From Pseudobdellovibrionaceae bacterium (GTDB lineage: Bacteria; Bdellovibrionota; Bdellovibrionia; Bdellovibrionales; Bdellovibrionaceae), in assembly GCA_019637875.1 (NCBI GenBank), contig JAHBUW010000012.1, positions 80,550 to 144,549 on the forward strand: 64,000 bases of DNA. Reading direction: 5' to 3'. The stretch's first letter is position 1; each line of letters begins with the position of its first letter. Both the position numbers and the translations under genes were made by a program. Below are positions 15,509 through 24,951 of the stretch, piece after piece. The notes under the pieces are model-generated. The model was not told the DNA's origin. It did no database searches and saw only the letters and a program-made list of their open reading frames with translations.

Positions 15509-18500
15509 TGAATCTCGCATCACTCTCCATCAAACGACCGATCTTCATCACGTGTATCGTGAGTCTGATGCTGATCCTGGGGTTCTTCTCGCTGAAGAAG
15601 ATGCCCGTCGATCTGTTTCCGGACGTGACGTTCCCGATCGTTTTCGTCCAGACCATCTATCCCGGTGCGTCCCCTGTCGACGTTGAAAAACTGATCGTGA
15701 AGCCCATCGAAGACGAACTCGGTTCGCTGTCGGGTCTGAAGACTTTGACTTCGACCGCGGCCGAGTCGGTGGGTTACGTCATCCTTGAGTTTCAGCTCGG
15801 GACCGACGTCAAAGACGCCGAACAACAGGTGCGTCAGCGACTGGGGAATATCCAGCGGACTCTTCCGGCCGATATGGAAACGCCGATCGTGCGTCGTTTC
15901 GATCCCGCGGATCAAGCGATCATCCGTTTGGCCGTCATCAGCGAGATGCCGCCCGCCGAACTTTTCGATATGGTGGATGAACTCGTCAAACCGCAGTTCG
16001 AGACCATCGATGGCGTCGGTCAAGTCGACATCATCGGGGGCCGTAAGCGCGAGATCCAGGTCCTCGTCGACAAAAAGAAAGTTGAAGACCGTCGTTTGTC
16101 GCTGTCGCAGATCGCGGACAAGATCCGCGCGACTTCGAAGGACGTTCCCGTCGGGAAACTGGACTCGGGCAAGTCCGAGATGTCCTACCGCGCCAGCGGT
16201 GAATTCGAGTCCATCGGTTCGATCAATAACGTGAACGTCAGCTTTTTCGGTTCGGACGTCTCGACGCCGCTGTCGCAAGTCGCGCGGGTCGTCGAGGGCC
16301 TGGAAGAAGAGACGGCGTTTTCGACCTTGATGACCCGTGGCGGGAATTTCGAAAGAAAACCCGCGATCTTTCTGGACGTCTTTAAACAGTCCGGCGGGAA
16401 CTCGGTGGCCGTCGTCGATCAGGTCTTGTCCCGTCTGGGCAAGGTGAACGAGACCCTCGCGGCCAAGGGAATTTCCGCGAAAATTGAACGCGTCCGCGAC
16501 ACGGCGGGACCCATCCGGCTGAACATCTTTGACGTCACCGAATCCATCGTGATCGGGATCATCCTTTGCGTCGTCGTCGTTTTGTTCTTCCTGGGTTCGT
16601 TCCGTTCGACGTTCATCACGGGGATGGCGCTGCCGAACTCGCTGTTGGGCGGTTTCGTCCTGATGTACGCGATGGGCTTTTCGATCAATATCATGTCGCT
16701 GCTCGCGCTGTCGCTGGCGGTCGGTCTATTGATCGATGACGCGATCGTCGTGCGGGAAAACATCTTCCGTCACTTGGAAATGGGGAAAAGCCCGAAGGAT
16801 GCGGCCCTCGAAGGGACGTCCGAAGTGGCGCTCGCCGTCGTCGCCACGACCCTCGTCGTGATCGCGGTCTTCGGGCCGATCGCGTTCTTGGATGGAATCA
16901 TCGGCCAGTTTTTCCGACAGTTCGGATTGACGGTCTGTTTTACCATGTTGATTTCGCTGTTCGATGCGTTCACGGTCGCGCCGATGCTGTCGGCTTACAT
17001 GGCCGCGCCCGTTCACGGCGAGAAGAAGGGGTTCTGGAACAGCATCTTCAAGAAATTTGACGCTTTCCAGACGAAGCTGGAAAACGTGTACGTCGTGATC
17101 CTGAAGTGGGTCATGCGTTACCGCATGGTCACCCTGGGCGGCGCGGTCGTGATCTTCGTCGCGTCCATGTCGCTGGTCGCGTTCATCCCGAAAACCTTCT
17201 TGCCCGCAGGGGATAACGGAGAGTTCGCCGTGATGGTGGAGCTGCCGGTGGGGTCGTCGATGTCGCAAACCAAAGAAACCGTCAAAGCGGTCGAAGACAG
17301 ACTCAAGGAGCTGTCCGAGATCGAGCTGATGGCGACCGTCGTCGGCTCGACGCAAGGGGCTTCGGCGGCGAACAAGGGGACCGTTTTCGTGGCGTTGGTG
17401 CCCGCGAAAGAGCGCTCGGCCAATACCTCGCAGGTGAAAGAAAAGGTGCGTGAGTTCTTCAAGGGAGATACGTCGGGTACGATCTTTTCGGTCGGCGATA
17501 TCGATATCGGCGGTGGTAACCAAAAGATCTTCAACCTGAATTTGTTCGGCGAGAACTTGGAAGAGCTGGCGGCTTACGCGGATAAGTTCAAAGCACGTTT
17601 CGAGAAAATTCCCGGCGTCGTCGACGTCGATACGAACTTCCGGGCGGGGAAGCCCGAATTCCACGTCGCGTTTGACCGCGTGAAATCCGAGCAGCTCGGG
17701 GTCTCGACCGTGATGGCGGGAGCCGAACTGCGTGCGCGGGTTGAAGGAACGGTGGCCTCGACTTACCGTAAGGATGGTCGCGAATACGATATCCGCGTTC
17801 GTTTGGACGAACAAGATCGTGACTTGCGCAAGAACTTCAATTCGACGCTGGTTCCGAACGTCAATATGGATAAGATCCCTTTGAACCGGGTCGCCCACGG
17901 GGTCGAGAAAGTCGCGTACTCGCAGATCAACCGTTCGAACAAAGCGCGCTACATTCAGATCAATGCCGGTCTGGGGCCGGATGGCTCGCTCGGGACGGTC
18001 ATGGCCGAAGCCGAACGTATCCTGAAAGAGGACCCGGAGCTCAAGATGCCCGCGGGCATCAGCTACCGCTTCCTGGGGCAGGCCGAGAACTTCCAAGAGC
18101 TCATCGCGAACATGCTCATGGCGATGTTCTTAGGGGTCGTTTTCATCTACTTGGTGCTCGCTTCGCTGTACGAGAGCTTCGTGACGCCGTTTGCGATCTT
18201 GCTGGCGCTGCCGCTGGCGATCTGCGGGGCGATGGTCGCTTTGTTCATGTTCGGCAAGTCGATCGACTTGTTCAGTATGATCGGGATCGTGCTATTGCTC
18301 GGGGTCGTGGCCAAGAACTCCATCCTTCTGGTCGATTACACGAACCAGATGATGGATCAAGGTGTCGATCGCACGAAAGCGCTGATCGAGGCGGGACGCG
18401 TCCGTCTGCGCCCGATCTTGATGACGTCGCTCGCGCTGATCGCGGGAATGATTCCGATCGCTTACGGTCTGAACGAAGCGTCGGCGCAGCGGACTTCGAT

Positions 18501-18705
18501 GGGGATCGCGATCATCGGGGGTCTGATCAGTTCGACGATTTTGACTCTGGTCGTGGTGCCGGCGGCGTTCGGTTACATCGACGACTTCCGGATCTTCTTC
18601 CACCGCAAGATCTTGCGTCGGAAGGACTACAATCCCCACGGTCAGGGGCCGACGCCTCCGACCTCCTCCACGAACGGTCATCACGACCTGCCGATGGCGA
18701 AGTAA
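15508..18705 (+). CDS. RND (HAE-1 type) multidrug efflux transporter
   Basis: 1065-residue inner-membrane proton-driven exporter. It opens with SIKRPIFITCIVSLMLILGF, a typical first membrane segment, followed by the porter motif PGASPVDVEKLIVKPIEDEL. The TM4 region holds LALSLAVGLLIDDAIVVREN with the two aspartates used for proton relay, and the TM10-11 region has GIVLLLGVVAKNSILLVDY with the partner lysine. The duplicated 6-TM layout is complete. It closes the operon; a strong terminator follows. No membrane fusion protein gene lies in the cluster, which is unusual for the family. Confidence 0.95.
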   Translation: MNLASLSIKRPIFITCIVSLMLILGFFSLKKMPVDLFPDVTFPIVFVQTIYPGASPVDVEKLIVKPIEDELGSLSGLKTLTSTAAESVGYVILEFQLGTDVKDAEQQVRQRLGNIQRTLPADMETPIVRRFDPADQAIIRLAVISEMPPAELFDMVDELVKPQFETIDGVGQVDIIGGRKREIQVLVDKKKVEDRRLSLSQIADKIRATSKDVPVGKLDSGKSEMSYRASGEFESIGSINNVNVSFFGSDVSTPLSQVARVVEGLEEETAFSTLMTRGGNFERKPAIFLDVFKQSGGNSVAVVDQVLSRLGKVNETLAAKGISAKIERVRDTAGPIRLNIFDVTESIVIGIILCVVVVLFFLGSFRSTFITGMALPNSLLGGFVLMYAMGFSINIMSLLALSLAVGLLIDDAIVVRENIFRHLEMGKSPKDAALEGTSEVALAVVATTLVVIAVFGPIAFLDGIIGQFFRQFGLTVCFTMLISLFDAFTVAPMLSAYMAAPVHGEKKGFWNSIFKKFDAFQTKLENVYVVILKWVMRYRMVTLGGAVVIFVASMSLVAFIPKTFLPAGDNGEFAVMVELPVGSSMSQTKETVKAVEDRLKELSEIELMATVVGSTQGASAANKGTVFVALVPAKERSANTSQVKEKVREFFKGDTSGTIFSVGDIDIGGGNQKIFNLNLFGENLEELAAYADKFKARFEKIPGVVDVDTNFRAGKPEFHVAFDRVKSEQLGVSTVMAGAELRARVEGTVASTYRKDGREYDIRVRLDEQDRDLRKNFNSTLVPNVNMDKIPLNRVAHGVEKVAYSQINRSNKARYIQINAGLGPDGSLGTVMAEAERILKEDPELKMPAGISYRFLGQAENFQELIANMLMAMFLGVVFIYLVLASLYESFVTPFAILLALPLAICGAMVALFMFGKSIDLFSMIGIVLLLGVVAKNSILLVDYTNQMMDQGVDRTKALIEAGRVRLRPILMTSLALIAGMIPIAYGLNEASAQRTSMGIAIIGGLISSTILTLVVVPAAFGYIDDFRIFFHRKILRRKDYNPHGQGPTPPTSSTNGHHDLPMAK

Positions 18706-18710
18706 AAAGA

Positions 18711-18737
18711 AAAACCCGGCTCCGGCCGGGTTTTTTT
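18711..18737. terminator. bidirectional Rho-independent terminator
   Basis: AACCCGGC-TCCG-GCCGGGTT stem-loop followed by a T-run on the plus strand and preceded by an A-rich run, so it can serve both the RND operon and the convergent selO gene. Confidence 0.9.
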
Positions 18738-20139
18738 ATGCGTGACCGCGATGACCGTACAGACCGCGCATCGCGCGCAGTTCGTTGATGCGGTACTGGT
18801 AAAGTCCCCAGTCGTCACGGAAGCGGATCGCATCCCAGATCGCCTCGATCTCATCGATCAAAAGAGTGACCGGCGCCGTGCGGGTGAAATAAGGGTCTTG
18901 CGCGTGGTTCGCGTTCGCGATTTGGTAGTCGTTCCATTGACGCATGAATTCTTGCGCCCGCGCGGATTGGTAGGCGGGAAGCGAGTCGGGGCTCACGTTG
19001 CGGCCGCGATAGAAATCGAAAAAGGTCCGTTCGAACGGTGCGCGGCTTTCGGCGAGGAAGTCAAAAAGCGCGATCAAGAGCGCCTCGTCATGATCTTCGC
19101 CGCGTGATTTGATGTTCAGACGCCGGCAGAGATGCGCGCGGGCCTTCGCGTGCAGCACGTTTTGGTAGTAAGGCCCGATCTCTTCCAGATTCAATTGCGG
19201 TTCGAGCACGCGCAGGCAAAAGCCCAATTGGTGCAAATTCCAAAGCACCGCGTGGGGCTGCTCGCCGTACGCGTAAAGTCCCGACTGATCAAAGTACGCC
19301 GCCGTGAACGTCGGGTCGTAATGGGGTAGAAAGCGGAACGGACCGTAGTCGAAACTTTCCCCGGTGATGTTCATGTTGTCGGTGTTCAGGACTCCGTGGA
19401 CGAAGCCCGCCATCATCCACTGCGCGACCAAATCGGCGGTCCGGTGAATGACCTGGGTGAAAAGTTCGGTGACTTCGCCTTTTTGCGTGAACGCGTTTTC
19501 GAACGGCGGGCGCACCAGATGCTCCCGCGTATAGGCGAACAGTTTGTGAAGTTGCGCCGTCTGCTGCAGGTAAGTGACGCGTTGGAACGTCCCGAAGCGG
19601 ATATGGGAATGACTGAAGCGGGTCAGCACCGCCGAACGAGTGGGCGAGGGCTCGTCGTTTCGTTGCAGCTCTTCGCCCGTTTCGAAAAAGGCGAGCGTGC
19701 GACTGGTGCGCACGCCGAGCGATTCCAAGAGTTCGGTGGCGAGGCTTTCGCGAACGGCGCCCTTCAGTGTCAGTCGTCCATCGCCGCGACGAGAGTAGGG
19801 CGTTTGCCCGGAGCCTTTGGTGCCGAGCTCCCACAGGACGTCACCCTCTTTGAATTGCGCGAAGCTAAATCCGCGACCGTCACCGAGCTCGGGATTGTAT
19901 TGTTGGAATTGGTGTCCATGATAACGAAGCGCGAGGGGCTGCGGGAGCGAGCCGGGAACGGGTTGGAACTCTCCTAGGTGTGTCTTCAGTTCGCTCGCGC
20001 CCCAGCGCAGCTGATCGCAGAGGCTGGGGTTGTAGTAGCGCAGCTCCAAGCGGGGAAATTTCGCGGCCTCGACCGGATCGTAAAAGTCGGGGCCGAGGTC
20101 CAGAAGAGTTGAGCTAGGAAGCAGTGAAGAGTTCGTCAC
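18736..20139 (-). CDS. selO: SelO/YdiU protein adenylyltransferase (AMPylator)
   Basis: 467-residue pseudokinase-fold enzyme that transfers AMP to protein side chains; in E. coli SelO protects against oxidative stress. Clear motifs are RYHGHQFQQYNPELGDGRG, LGTKGSGQTPYSRRGDGR (nucleotide-binding loop region), and HGVLNTDNMNITGESFDYGP with the catalytic Asn/Asp. It has normal bacterial length and no C-terminal selenocysteine, as in most bacteria. GTG start with GAGG upstream. It stands alone on the minus strand, facing the HiPIP gene across a short promoter region. Confidence 0.95.
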   Translation of the reverse strand: MTNSSLLPSSTLLDLGPDFYDPVEAAKFPRLELRYYNPSLCDQLRWGASELKTHLGEFQPVPGSLPQPLALRYHGHQFQQYNPELGDGRGFSFAQFKEGDVLWELGTKGSGQTPYSRRGDGRLTLKGAVRESLATELLESLGVRTSRTLAFFETGEELQRNDEPSPTRSAVLTRFSHSHIRFGTFQRVTYLQQTAQLHKLFAYTREHLVRPPFENAFTQKGEVTELFTQVIHRTADLVAQWMMAGFVHGVLNTDNMNITGESFDYGPFRFLPHYDPTFTAAYFDQSGLYAYGEQPHAVLWNLHQLGFCLRVLEPQLNLEEIGPYYQNVLHAKARAHLCRRLNIKSRGEDHDEALLIALFDFLAESRAPFERTFFDFYRGRNVSPDSLPAYQSARAQEFMRQWNDYQIANANHAQDPYFTRTAPVTLLIDEIEAIWDAIRFRDDWGLYQYRINELRAMRGLYGHRGHA

Positions 20140-20209
20140 GCGCGCCTCGCAAAATAATCGAAATTTGCGGGGAGAGGGAGCATTGCGCGCAGCGCAAGTG
20201 AAAAGCAGT

Positions 20210-20238
20210 TGAGAATGGGGTGAGAATCAATTGAGAAT
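20210..20238. promoter_or_regulatory. three TGAGAAT direct repeats with 11-bp period
   Basis: TGAGAAT occurs at 20210, 20221 and 20232. Regular 11-bp spacing places all three on one face of the helix, the arrangement bound by OmpR/PhoB-type regulators. The array ends 48 bp before the HiPIP start, a normal promoter distance. Confidence 0.6.
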
Positions 20239-20286
20239 AGCTCTGCCGAGCTTTGGAATCGGCTCTCCACTCGAAAGGAGTCTCTT

Positions 20287-20670
20287 ATGACCACTCGTCG
20301 TCAACTGCTGAAAACTCTCCCGGCCATCGTGGGTGTCGGTCTGCTCGGAGGCGCCAGTCTCGCCTCGGCTCAAGAACGTCGTCGCGCGAAGAAGGCGGAC
20401 GCCGGAGGCGCCGCGGGCGCACTGCCGCCTGTCGATCCCGCGAAGGATCCCATGGCGAAGTCGGTGAACTACGTCGAGAAGCACGCGGATATGAAAAAAG
20501 CCGAGCTGAAAACCGAGCGCCAAAGCGTCGCTTGGGACAAGCAGTTCTGCAACAACTGCCAGCTTCACACCGTCGTCGCCGGTCAAACGGCACGTGTGGG
20601 CTGTACGCTCTTCAGCGGCAAAACCGTCGCCGCCGAGGGCTGGTGCAGCAGTTGGGCAAAGAAATCGTGA
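20287..20670 (+). CDS. high-potential iron-sulfur protein (HiPIP)
   Basis: 127-residue periplasmic electron carrier. It starts with a Tat signal (TTRRQLLK, hydrophobic VGVGLLGGASLASAQ), as expected for a cofactor-loaded protein. Four cysteines at residues 88, 91, 106 and 120 (CxxC, x14, x13) and the aromatic-rich end WCSSW match the [4Fe-4S] HiPIP fold. HiPIPs usually feed terminal oxidases or reaction centres. AAGGAG sits 6 bases before the ATG. The lysine/alanine-rich linker (about 30-50) is unremarkable. Confidence 0.92.
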   Translation: MTTRRQLLKTLPAIVGVGLLGGASLASAQERRRAKKADAGGAAGALPPVDPAKDPMAKSVNYVEKHADMKKAELKTERQSVAWDKQFCNNCQLHTVVAGQTARVGCTLFSGKTVAAEGWCSSWAKKS

Positions 20671-20726
20671 ATTGACACGCACTCCCCCCTTTCCTAACGT
20701 GGGAGCGATTTCGGAGGTGGGAGCCA

Positions 20727-21545
20727 GTGCGACCGATTTCATTTCTAGTCCTGTGCTTGGCGCTGAGTTTGGTCGGCGCCTCCGCGCATGCGCTTCCCGT
20801 GCGCATCACGGAAAATTCCGTCGAGATCGCGATCAATCAACAGTACGCGATCTATTTACGTCCCCAAGGGATCTCGCTGCGGGGAATTCAACTTCATTGG
20901 GTCGAGGACGTTCAAGTCTCGGACAAAGGCCGCATCGAGCGTTCCGACATCGGTTCGGTGATCAAGGCTGCGGACGCCATCGGCAATCCCATCGAAATTC
21001 AGTGCGTCTCGTCCTTCGTTTCGCAGAACGAGCGTCTGGTGTTCGATCCGCGTTTGGCTTTGAATCCGTCGTGCATCGTGAACACGACGCCGTCGCCCAT
21101 GAGCGAAGCCGACTTCTCGGTCGCCGAGTGGTATCCCCATGCCGGCGCCGTGGATCGTTATTCGTTCCACGCTCTTTATGATGCCTTCGATCTGTTCCTG
21201 ACCCGGCGTGGGTACTATACGCCGTCGTGGAACCGCGACTCTTGGATTTTGCGGGCCAAGGTGAACTCCTCTTTGAACGTCGACCGGCTTTGGATCTTCG
21301 CGAGCGCCCTCATCGATCGCGAGTCCTTGAACATCGAAAAACGCGCCGACTGTCACGGCGAAGTCTATCGCCAGCCCACGGGCAAACATAACGGCGACAT
21401 CGAGTTGGCCGACGCGTGGGGCGTTTCGCCCTCGTACACCTGCCGAATTCAGATTTATCGTTACTCCAAGATTTGTTACGGTCCTCAGCCCGGGGATTGC
21501 GAGTACGAATGGGCGCCTTGCGAAGGCGCGGCCTGCACCCCCTAA
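20727..21545 (+). CDS. secreted protein of unknown function
   Basis: 272 residues with a signal peptide (ISFLVLCLALSLVGASAHA). The mature part begins with beta-strand-like segments and contains about seven cysteines, most in the C-terminal part (ICYGPQPGDCEYEWAPCEGAAC), suggesting periplasmic or outside disulfides. No family recognised. GTG start, with GGAGG about 8 bases upstream. A bidirectional terminator follows. Confidence 0.7.
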   Translation: MRPISFLVLCLALSLVGASAHALPVRITENSVEIAINQQYAIYLRPQGISLRGIQLHWVEDVQVSDKGRIERSDIGSVIKAADAIGNPIEIQCVSSFVSQNERLVFDPRLALNPSCIVNTTPSPMSEADFSVAEWYPHAGAVDRYSFHALYDAFDLFLTRRGYYTPSWNRDSWILRAKVNSSLNVDRLWIFASALIDRESLNIEKRADCHGEVYRQPTGKHNGDIELADAWGVSPSYTCRIQIYRYSKICYGPQPGDCEYEWAPCEGAACTP

Positions 21546-21548
21546 AAT

Positions 21549-21578
21549 AAAAAAGGCACCCCGCAGGGTGCCTTTTTT
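21549..21578. terminator. bidirectional Rho-independent terminator
   Basis: GGCACCC-CGCA-GGGTGCC hairpin flanked by A6 and T6, between two convergent genes, so it can end transcription from both sides. Confidence 0.92.
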
Positions 21579-21604
21579 ATTCGTTCTCTTTGTCGACGGC
21601 AGTC

Positions 21605-23278
21605 TTACGCGGAGTCGCGCAGCGCGCGGCGCAGGATTTTACCGACGTTCGTTTTCGGAAGTTCGCTGCGGAACTCGACCTGCTTCGGAACCTTGTAGTT
21701 CGTCAGGCTTTGCTTCGCGTGTTTGATCACGTCTTCGGCCTTGAGGTTCGGATCTTTGCGCACGACGAAGGCTTTGACCGCTTCGCCGGTGTCCTCGTTG
21801 GGGACGCCGACCACGGCGACTTCAAGGACGCCCGGGTGGCTGGCGATCGCCTCTTCCACCTCGTTCGGATAGACGTTGAAGCCCGAGACGAGGATCATGT
21901 CCTTCTTGCGATCGACGATTTTGAAGTAACCGTTCTCCATCATGACGGCCATGTCGCCCGTGCGCAGCCATCCGTCGTTCAAAACTTTCGCGGTTTCGTC
22001 CGGACGTTTGTAGTAACCCTGCATGACCTGCGGTCCTTGGATGCAGAGTTCGCCTTCCTCGCCCACCGCGACTTCTTTGCCGTCGTCGTCGACGACTTTG
22101 ACCACGGTCGAGGGAAGCGGGATGCCGATGGTGCCGATGATGTCGCCGCCGTTGATGGGATTGCAGCAGGCGACGGGCGAAGATTCGGTCAATCCGTAAC
22201 CTTCAAGCAGCGGCGTCTTCGTGAGTTTCCGCCAGCGTTCGACGACCGATTTCTGCAGCGCCATCGCGCCGCCGACGGAAATCTTGCAGTTCGAGAAATC
22301 GATTTTGTCGAAGTCGGGGTGATTCATCAAACCGTTGTACAGCGTGTTCACGCCCGTCATCGCCGTGAACTTCGTCGTCCGCAGCGTCTTGATGAAGCCG
22401 GGAATGTCGCGCGGATTCGTGATCAGGATGTTGCGCGCTCCGTAGCGCATGAACGCCAGGCAATTCACCGTGAGCGAGAAGATGTGGTACAGCGGAAGCG
22501 CGGTGATGATGTGCTCTTGACCTTTACGCAAAAGCGGCTTCATCCACTGAACGATCTGTTCCATGTTCGCGCAGATGTTCCGGTGCGTGAGGACCGCGCC
22601 TTTCGAAACGCCCGTCGTGCCGCCGGTGTATTGCAAAAACGCCGTGTCGTCGAGGGTCAGCTCGGCCGGAGTGTAGGGCTTCGCCGAGCCGATCTCGAGC
22701 GCCTGACGGAAACGGTACGCCGTCGGCAAATTGTAGGCGGGCACCATTTTCTTCACGTACTTCACGACCGCGTTCACGATCATGGATTTCGGGAAAGGGA
22801 GCAGGTCCCCGATGTCGGTCACGACGATCGATTCGATCGGCGTTTCTTTCAGGATTTTTTCGAGATTCGAACCGTAGTTCGAGAGGATCACGATCGCCTT
22901 CACGCCGGCGTCTTTGAACTGGTGACGCATTTCCACGGGGGTGTAGAGAGGGTTCGTATTCACGACGATGAGTCCGGCGCGCAGCGCTCCGAAGAGCGCG
23001 ACGGGGAATTGCAGAAGGTTCGGCATCTGGATGGCGATGCGGTCGCCCTTCTTCAGTTTCAGCTCGTTTTGCAGAAACGAAGCGAATTGGCCCGACATCC
23101 GGTCCAGGTCGCGAAAGCTCAAAGAGACGTCCATGTTCGTGAAGGCGGGGGCGTCCCCGTGTTCACGAATGGCCTCGTCGATCACGGTCAAGATGGACTT
23201 GAACGGAGTCAGATCGATCTCGCGACTCACACCTTCGGGGTACGAACGCAGCCAGGGTTTTTGTTGCGATGACGTCAT
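21605..23278 (-). CDS. fadD: long-chain acyl-CoA synthetase
   Basis: 557-residue AMP-forming enzyme that activates fatty acids to acyl-CoA, feeding beta-oxidation (thiolase and FadJ are encoded about 28 kb away). The P-loop-like motif YTGGTTGVSKGAVLTH, the A5 region GYGLTESSPV, the A7/A8 segments LRTGDMAVMMENGYFKIVDR and the catalytic lysine near the C-terminus (TNVGKILRR) are all present. The ATG at 23278 is chosen for AAAGGGA upstream and the usual N-terminal length. It is monocistronic. Confidence 0.93.
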   Translation of the reverse strand: MTSSQQKPWLRSYPEGVSREIDLTPFKSILTVIDEAIREHGDAPAFTNMDVSLSFRDLDRMSGQFASFLQNELKLKKGDRIAIQMPNLLQFPVALFGALRAGLIVVNTNPLYTPVEMRHQFKDAGVKAIVILSNYGSNLEKILKETPIESIVVTDIGDLLPFPKSMIVNAVVKYVKKMVPAYNLPTAYRFRQALEIGSAKPYTPAELTLDDTAFLQYTGGTTGVSKGAVLTHRNICANMEQIVQWMKPLLRKGQEHIITALPLYHIFSLTVNCLAFMRYGARNILITNPRDIPGFIKTLRTTKFTAMTGVNTLYNGLMNHPDFDKIDFSNCKISVGGAMALQKSVVERWRKLTKTPLLEGYGLTESSPVACCNPINGGDIIGTIGIPLPSTVVKVVDDDGKEVAVGEEGELCIQGPQVMQGYYKRPDETAKVLNDGWLRTGDMAVMMENGYFKIVDRKKDMILVSGFNVYPNEVEEAIASHPGVLEVAVVGVPNEDTGEAVKAFVVRKDPNLKAEDVIKHAKQSLTNYKVPKQVEFRSELPKTNVGKILRRALRDSA

Positions 23279-23547
23279 GCGGTCCCTTTCGCTAAAGAAG
23301 TTCTCAGTTGATGACGGTTCATTGTGGTGGGCGCGCGCTTGGCCAATCAAGCAAAAACTCCAGTTCCTTCATCGACTTGGATGCGAAGTTTGAAGCGCTT
23401 CGCGAGCGCCACTTTTCGGCCCGCGGGCGCGAGTTCGTGTTTCAAGCTGAGGCGTCTTGAAGTGAGACGTGTAAGCATCTGAAATTACAAACTTTAATTG
23501 GAGGCTTGTGGGGCGTCTTGGCGGCGAAAATTGCACCACCGAGGGGT

Positions 23548-24852
23548 ATGAAACCGAGCCGCGCGTTTTCCACATTTTGGTTCTTGGGATTGGGGCTTCT
23601 GCTCGCTCTCAATACCGGCTGCACGCCGAAGACCGAAATCGCGACACCCGTCGTGCCCGCGAAGAGCGCAAAAAAGGTGGTCGTGAAGACGCTCCGCCAA
23701 GCCGAGATGAAACCCGAAGACAAACAACTCAAAGACTGGGCGATCGAACTGAAAAAATCGCACGAGATCTTCCGCGAAGTTTGGGCGCACCTTTGGGAAG
23801 ACCGTTTGCAGAATCCGATGTCGGTTTTCTTCGAGGTCGAGCGACTTCTGCAAACTCACAAAAATCCCGAGACCGGTCACTTTCAAGCGCGTCGGACCGA
23901 ATGTCCCGCGAAGGCGAGTGAAGTGGAGTTCCTGCGCGACGCCGCGGGCGCGATTCAAGGCGGCGTATTTTACCGTTTGCCCTGTCGCGGAACCGAGCTG
24001 CTTTCGGGACGCACGGAAATCGCACGTGTGCATAAAAACGGTCGCCGTCAGATGTGGAGCTTCGTGAACGAAGCGATGCCGCGCGCGGCGGGACAGAGTA
24101 TGGCGTTTTTGCGTGAAACCACACGCTGTGTGTCCAGTCTGGATGAACGGTCGCGGATGACGGCGCTCGAGTGTCAAAACCTGGGGCAAAACCGCGATCT
24201 CGAAATGCACATCAACTTCTCGCAGTTCAGATATCAAAAGAATGCGGCCACACTCGTCGAGGTCGAAGGGAAGAAGTTCAAACTCTTGACGACGCCGGTC
24301 TGTGACAGTCCGAAGTTCTGTACGACGTTGAAGGTTCCCCTTGCGGGAACGATTCAGGTTTTTGACGACACCGTGTCGGAGCAAGTGCGCCAGGAGCGCC
24401 TGCAGGCGATGCGCAAAAAGGAACGCGACGAAGAGGCGAAAGAGGCCTTGGAGCAGCATAAGAAAAACATCGCGGAACTTCAGAAAAATCCCCCGAAGAT
24501 GGCGCCGGCCCCGGGGAGTCCTACTCCGTCGATGCCGTCCGGAGTGATTCCGGGGCAGACGTTGGGACACGGTCAGCTTCCTCCCGGCGTGGAGCCTCAA
24601 TTCGGTGGCGACGCCTTTATCGGGAATGATCAAGCCGGACCGCCGAGCTTCTCGCCTCGACCCGTCGGTGCCGATGGCATCGCGGTGGACCCCGTCATGG
24701 AGTTCGAGCACGGCGAAGCGACGCCCGGCGTGGCGACGCCCGGCCCCCAAATCCTTTCCGAGGAAGAGTACAATGCTCGTCTCGGTCAACCTGATGGCGG
24801 CGCCCCCGTGGAGCTGCCTCGCGAAGCCCATCACCAACCCATCGAGCGCTAA
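23548..24852 (+). CDS. lipoprotein of unknown function with proline-rich tail
   Basis: 434 residues. The signal sequence WFLGLGLLLALNTGC ends in a lipobox, so the protein is probably anchored by Cys about residue 25. A globular cysteine-containing middle (about 70-270) is followed by a charged helix (RQERLQAMRKKERDEEAKEA) and then a long proline/glycine-rich, probably disordered tail (about 320-434). The start is set at the ATG after GAGGGG, only 1 base away, which is closer than usual; an upstream start would add about 14 residues. No family recognised. Confidence 0.72.
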   Translation: MKPSRAFSTFWFLGLGLLLALNTGCTPKTEIATPVVPAKSAKKVVVKTLRQAEMKPEDKQLKDWAIELKKSHEIFREVWAHLWEDRLQNPMSVFFEVERLLQTHKNPETGHFQARRTECPAKASEVEFLRDAAGAIQGGVFYRLPCRGTELLSGRTEIARVHKNGRRQMWSFVNEAMPRAAGQSMAFLRETTRCVSSLDERSRMTALECQNLGQNRDLEMHINFSQFRYQKNAATLVEVEGKKFKLLTTPVCDSPKFCTTLKVPLAGTIQVFDDTVSEQVRQERLQAMRKKERDEEAKEALEQHKKNIAELQKNPPKMAPAPGSPTPSMPSGVIPGQTLGHGQLPPGVEPQFGGDAFIGNDQAGPPSFSPRPVGADGIAVDPVMEFEHGEATPGVATPGPQILSEEEYNARLGQPDGGAPVELPREAHHQPIER

Positions 24853-24951
24853 GGCGCGGGTCACGCCGCAGTGAGCTTGCGCGGGTCACGCCGCGACATC
24901 CCTATACGTCACGGGGAAGTCGGCTTAATTTTGGGGGTGGAGGCTCACCCC

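Noticed and set aside
16726..18096. 456-codon frame antisense to the RND pump
   Set aside because: Shadow of a certain transporter gene.
21590..23272. 560-codon plus-strand frame over fadD
   Set aside because: fadD on the minus strand has all adenylation motifs; the antisense frame shows only repeated His/Arg/Asp-rich text.
23494..24864. 456-codon minus-strand frame over the lipoprotein gene
   Set aside because: The plus strand has a lipobox and plausible composition, and the antisense frame lacks any domain or ribosome site.
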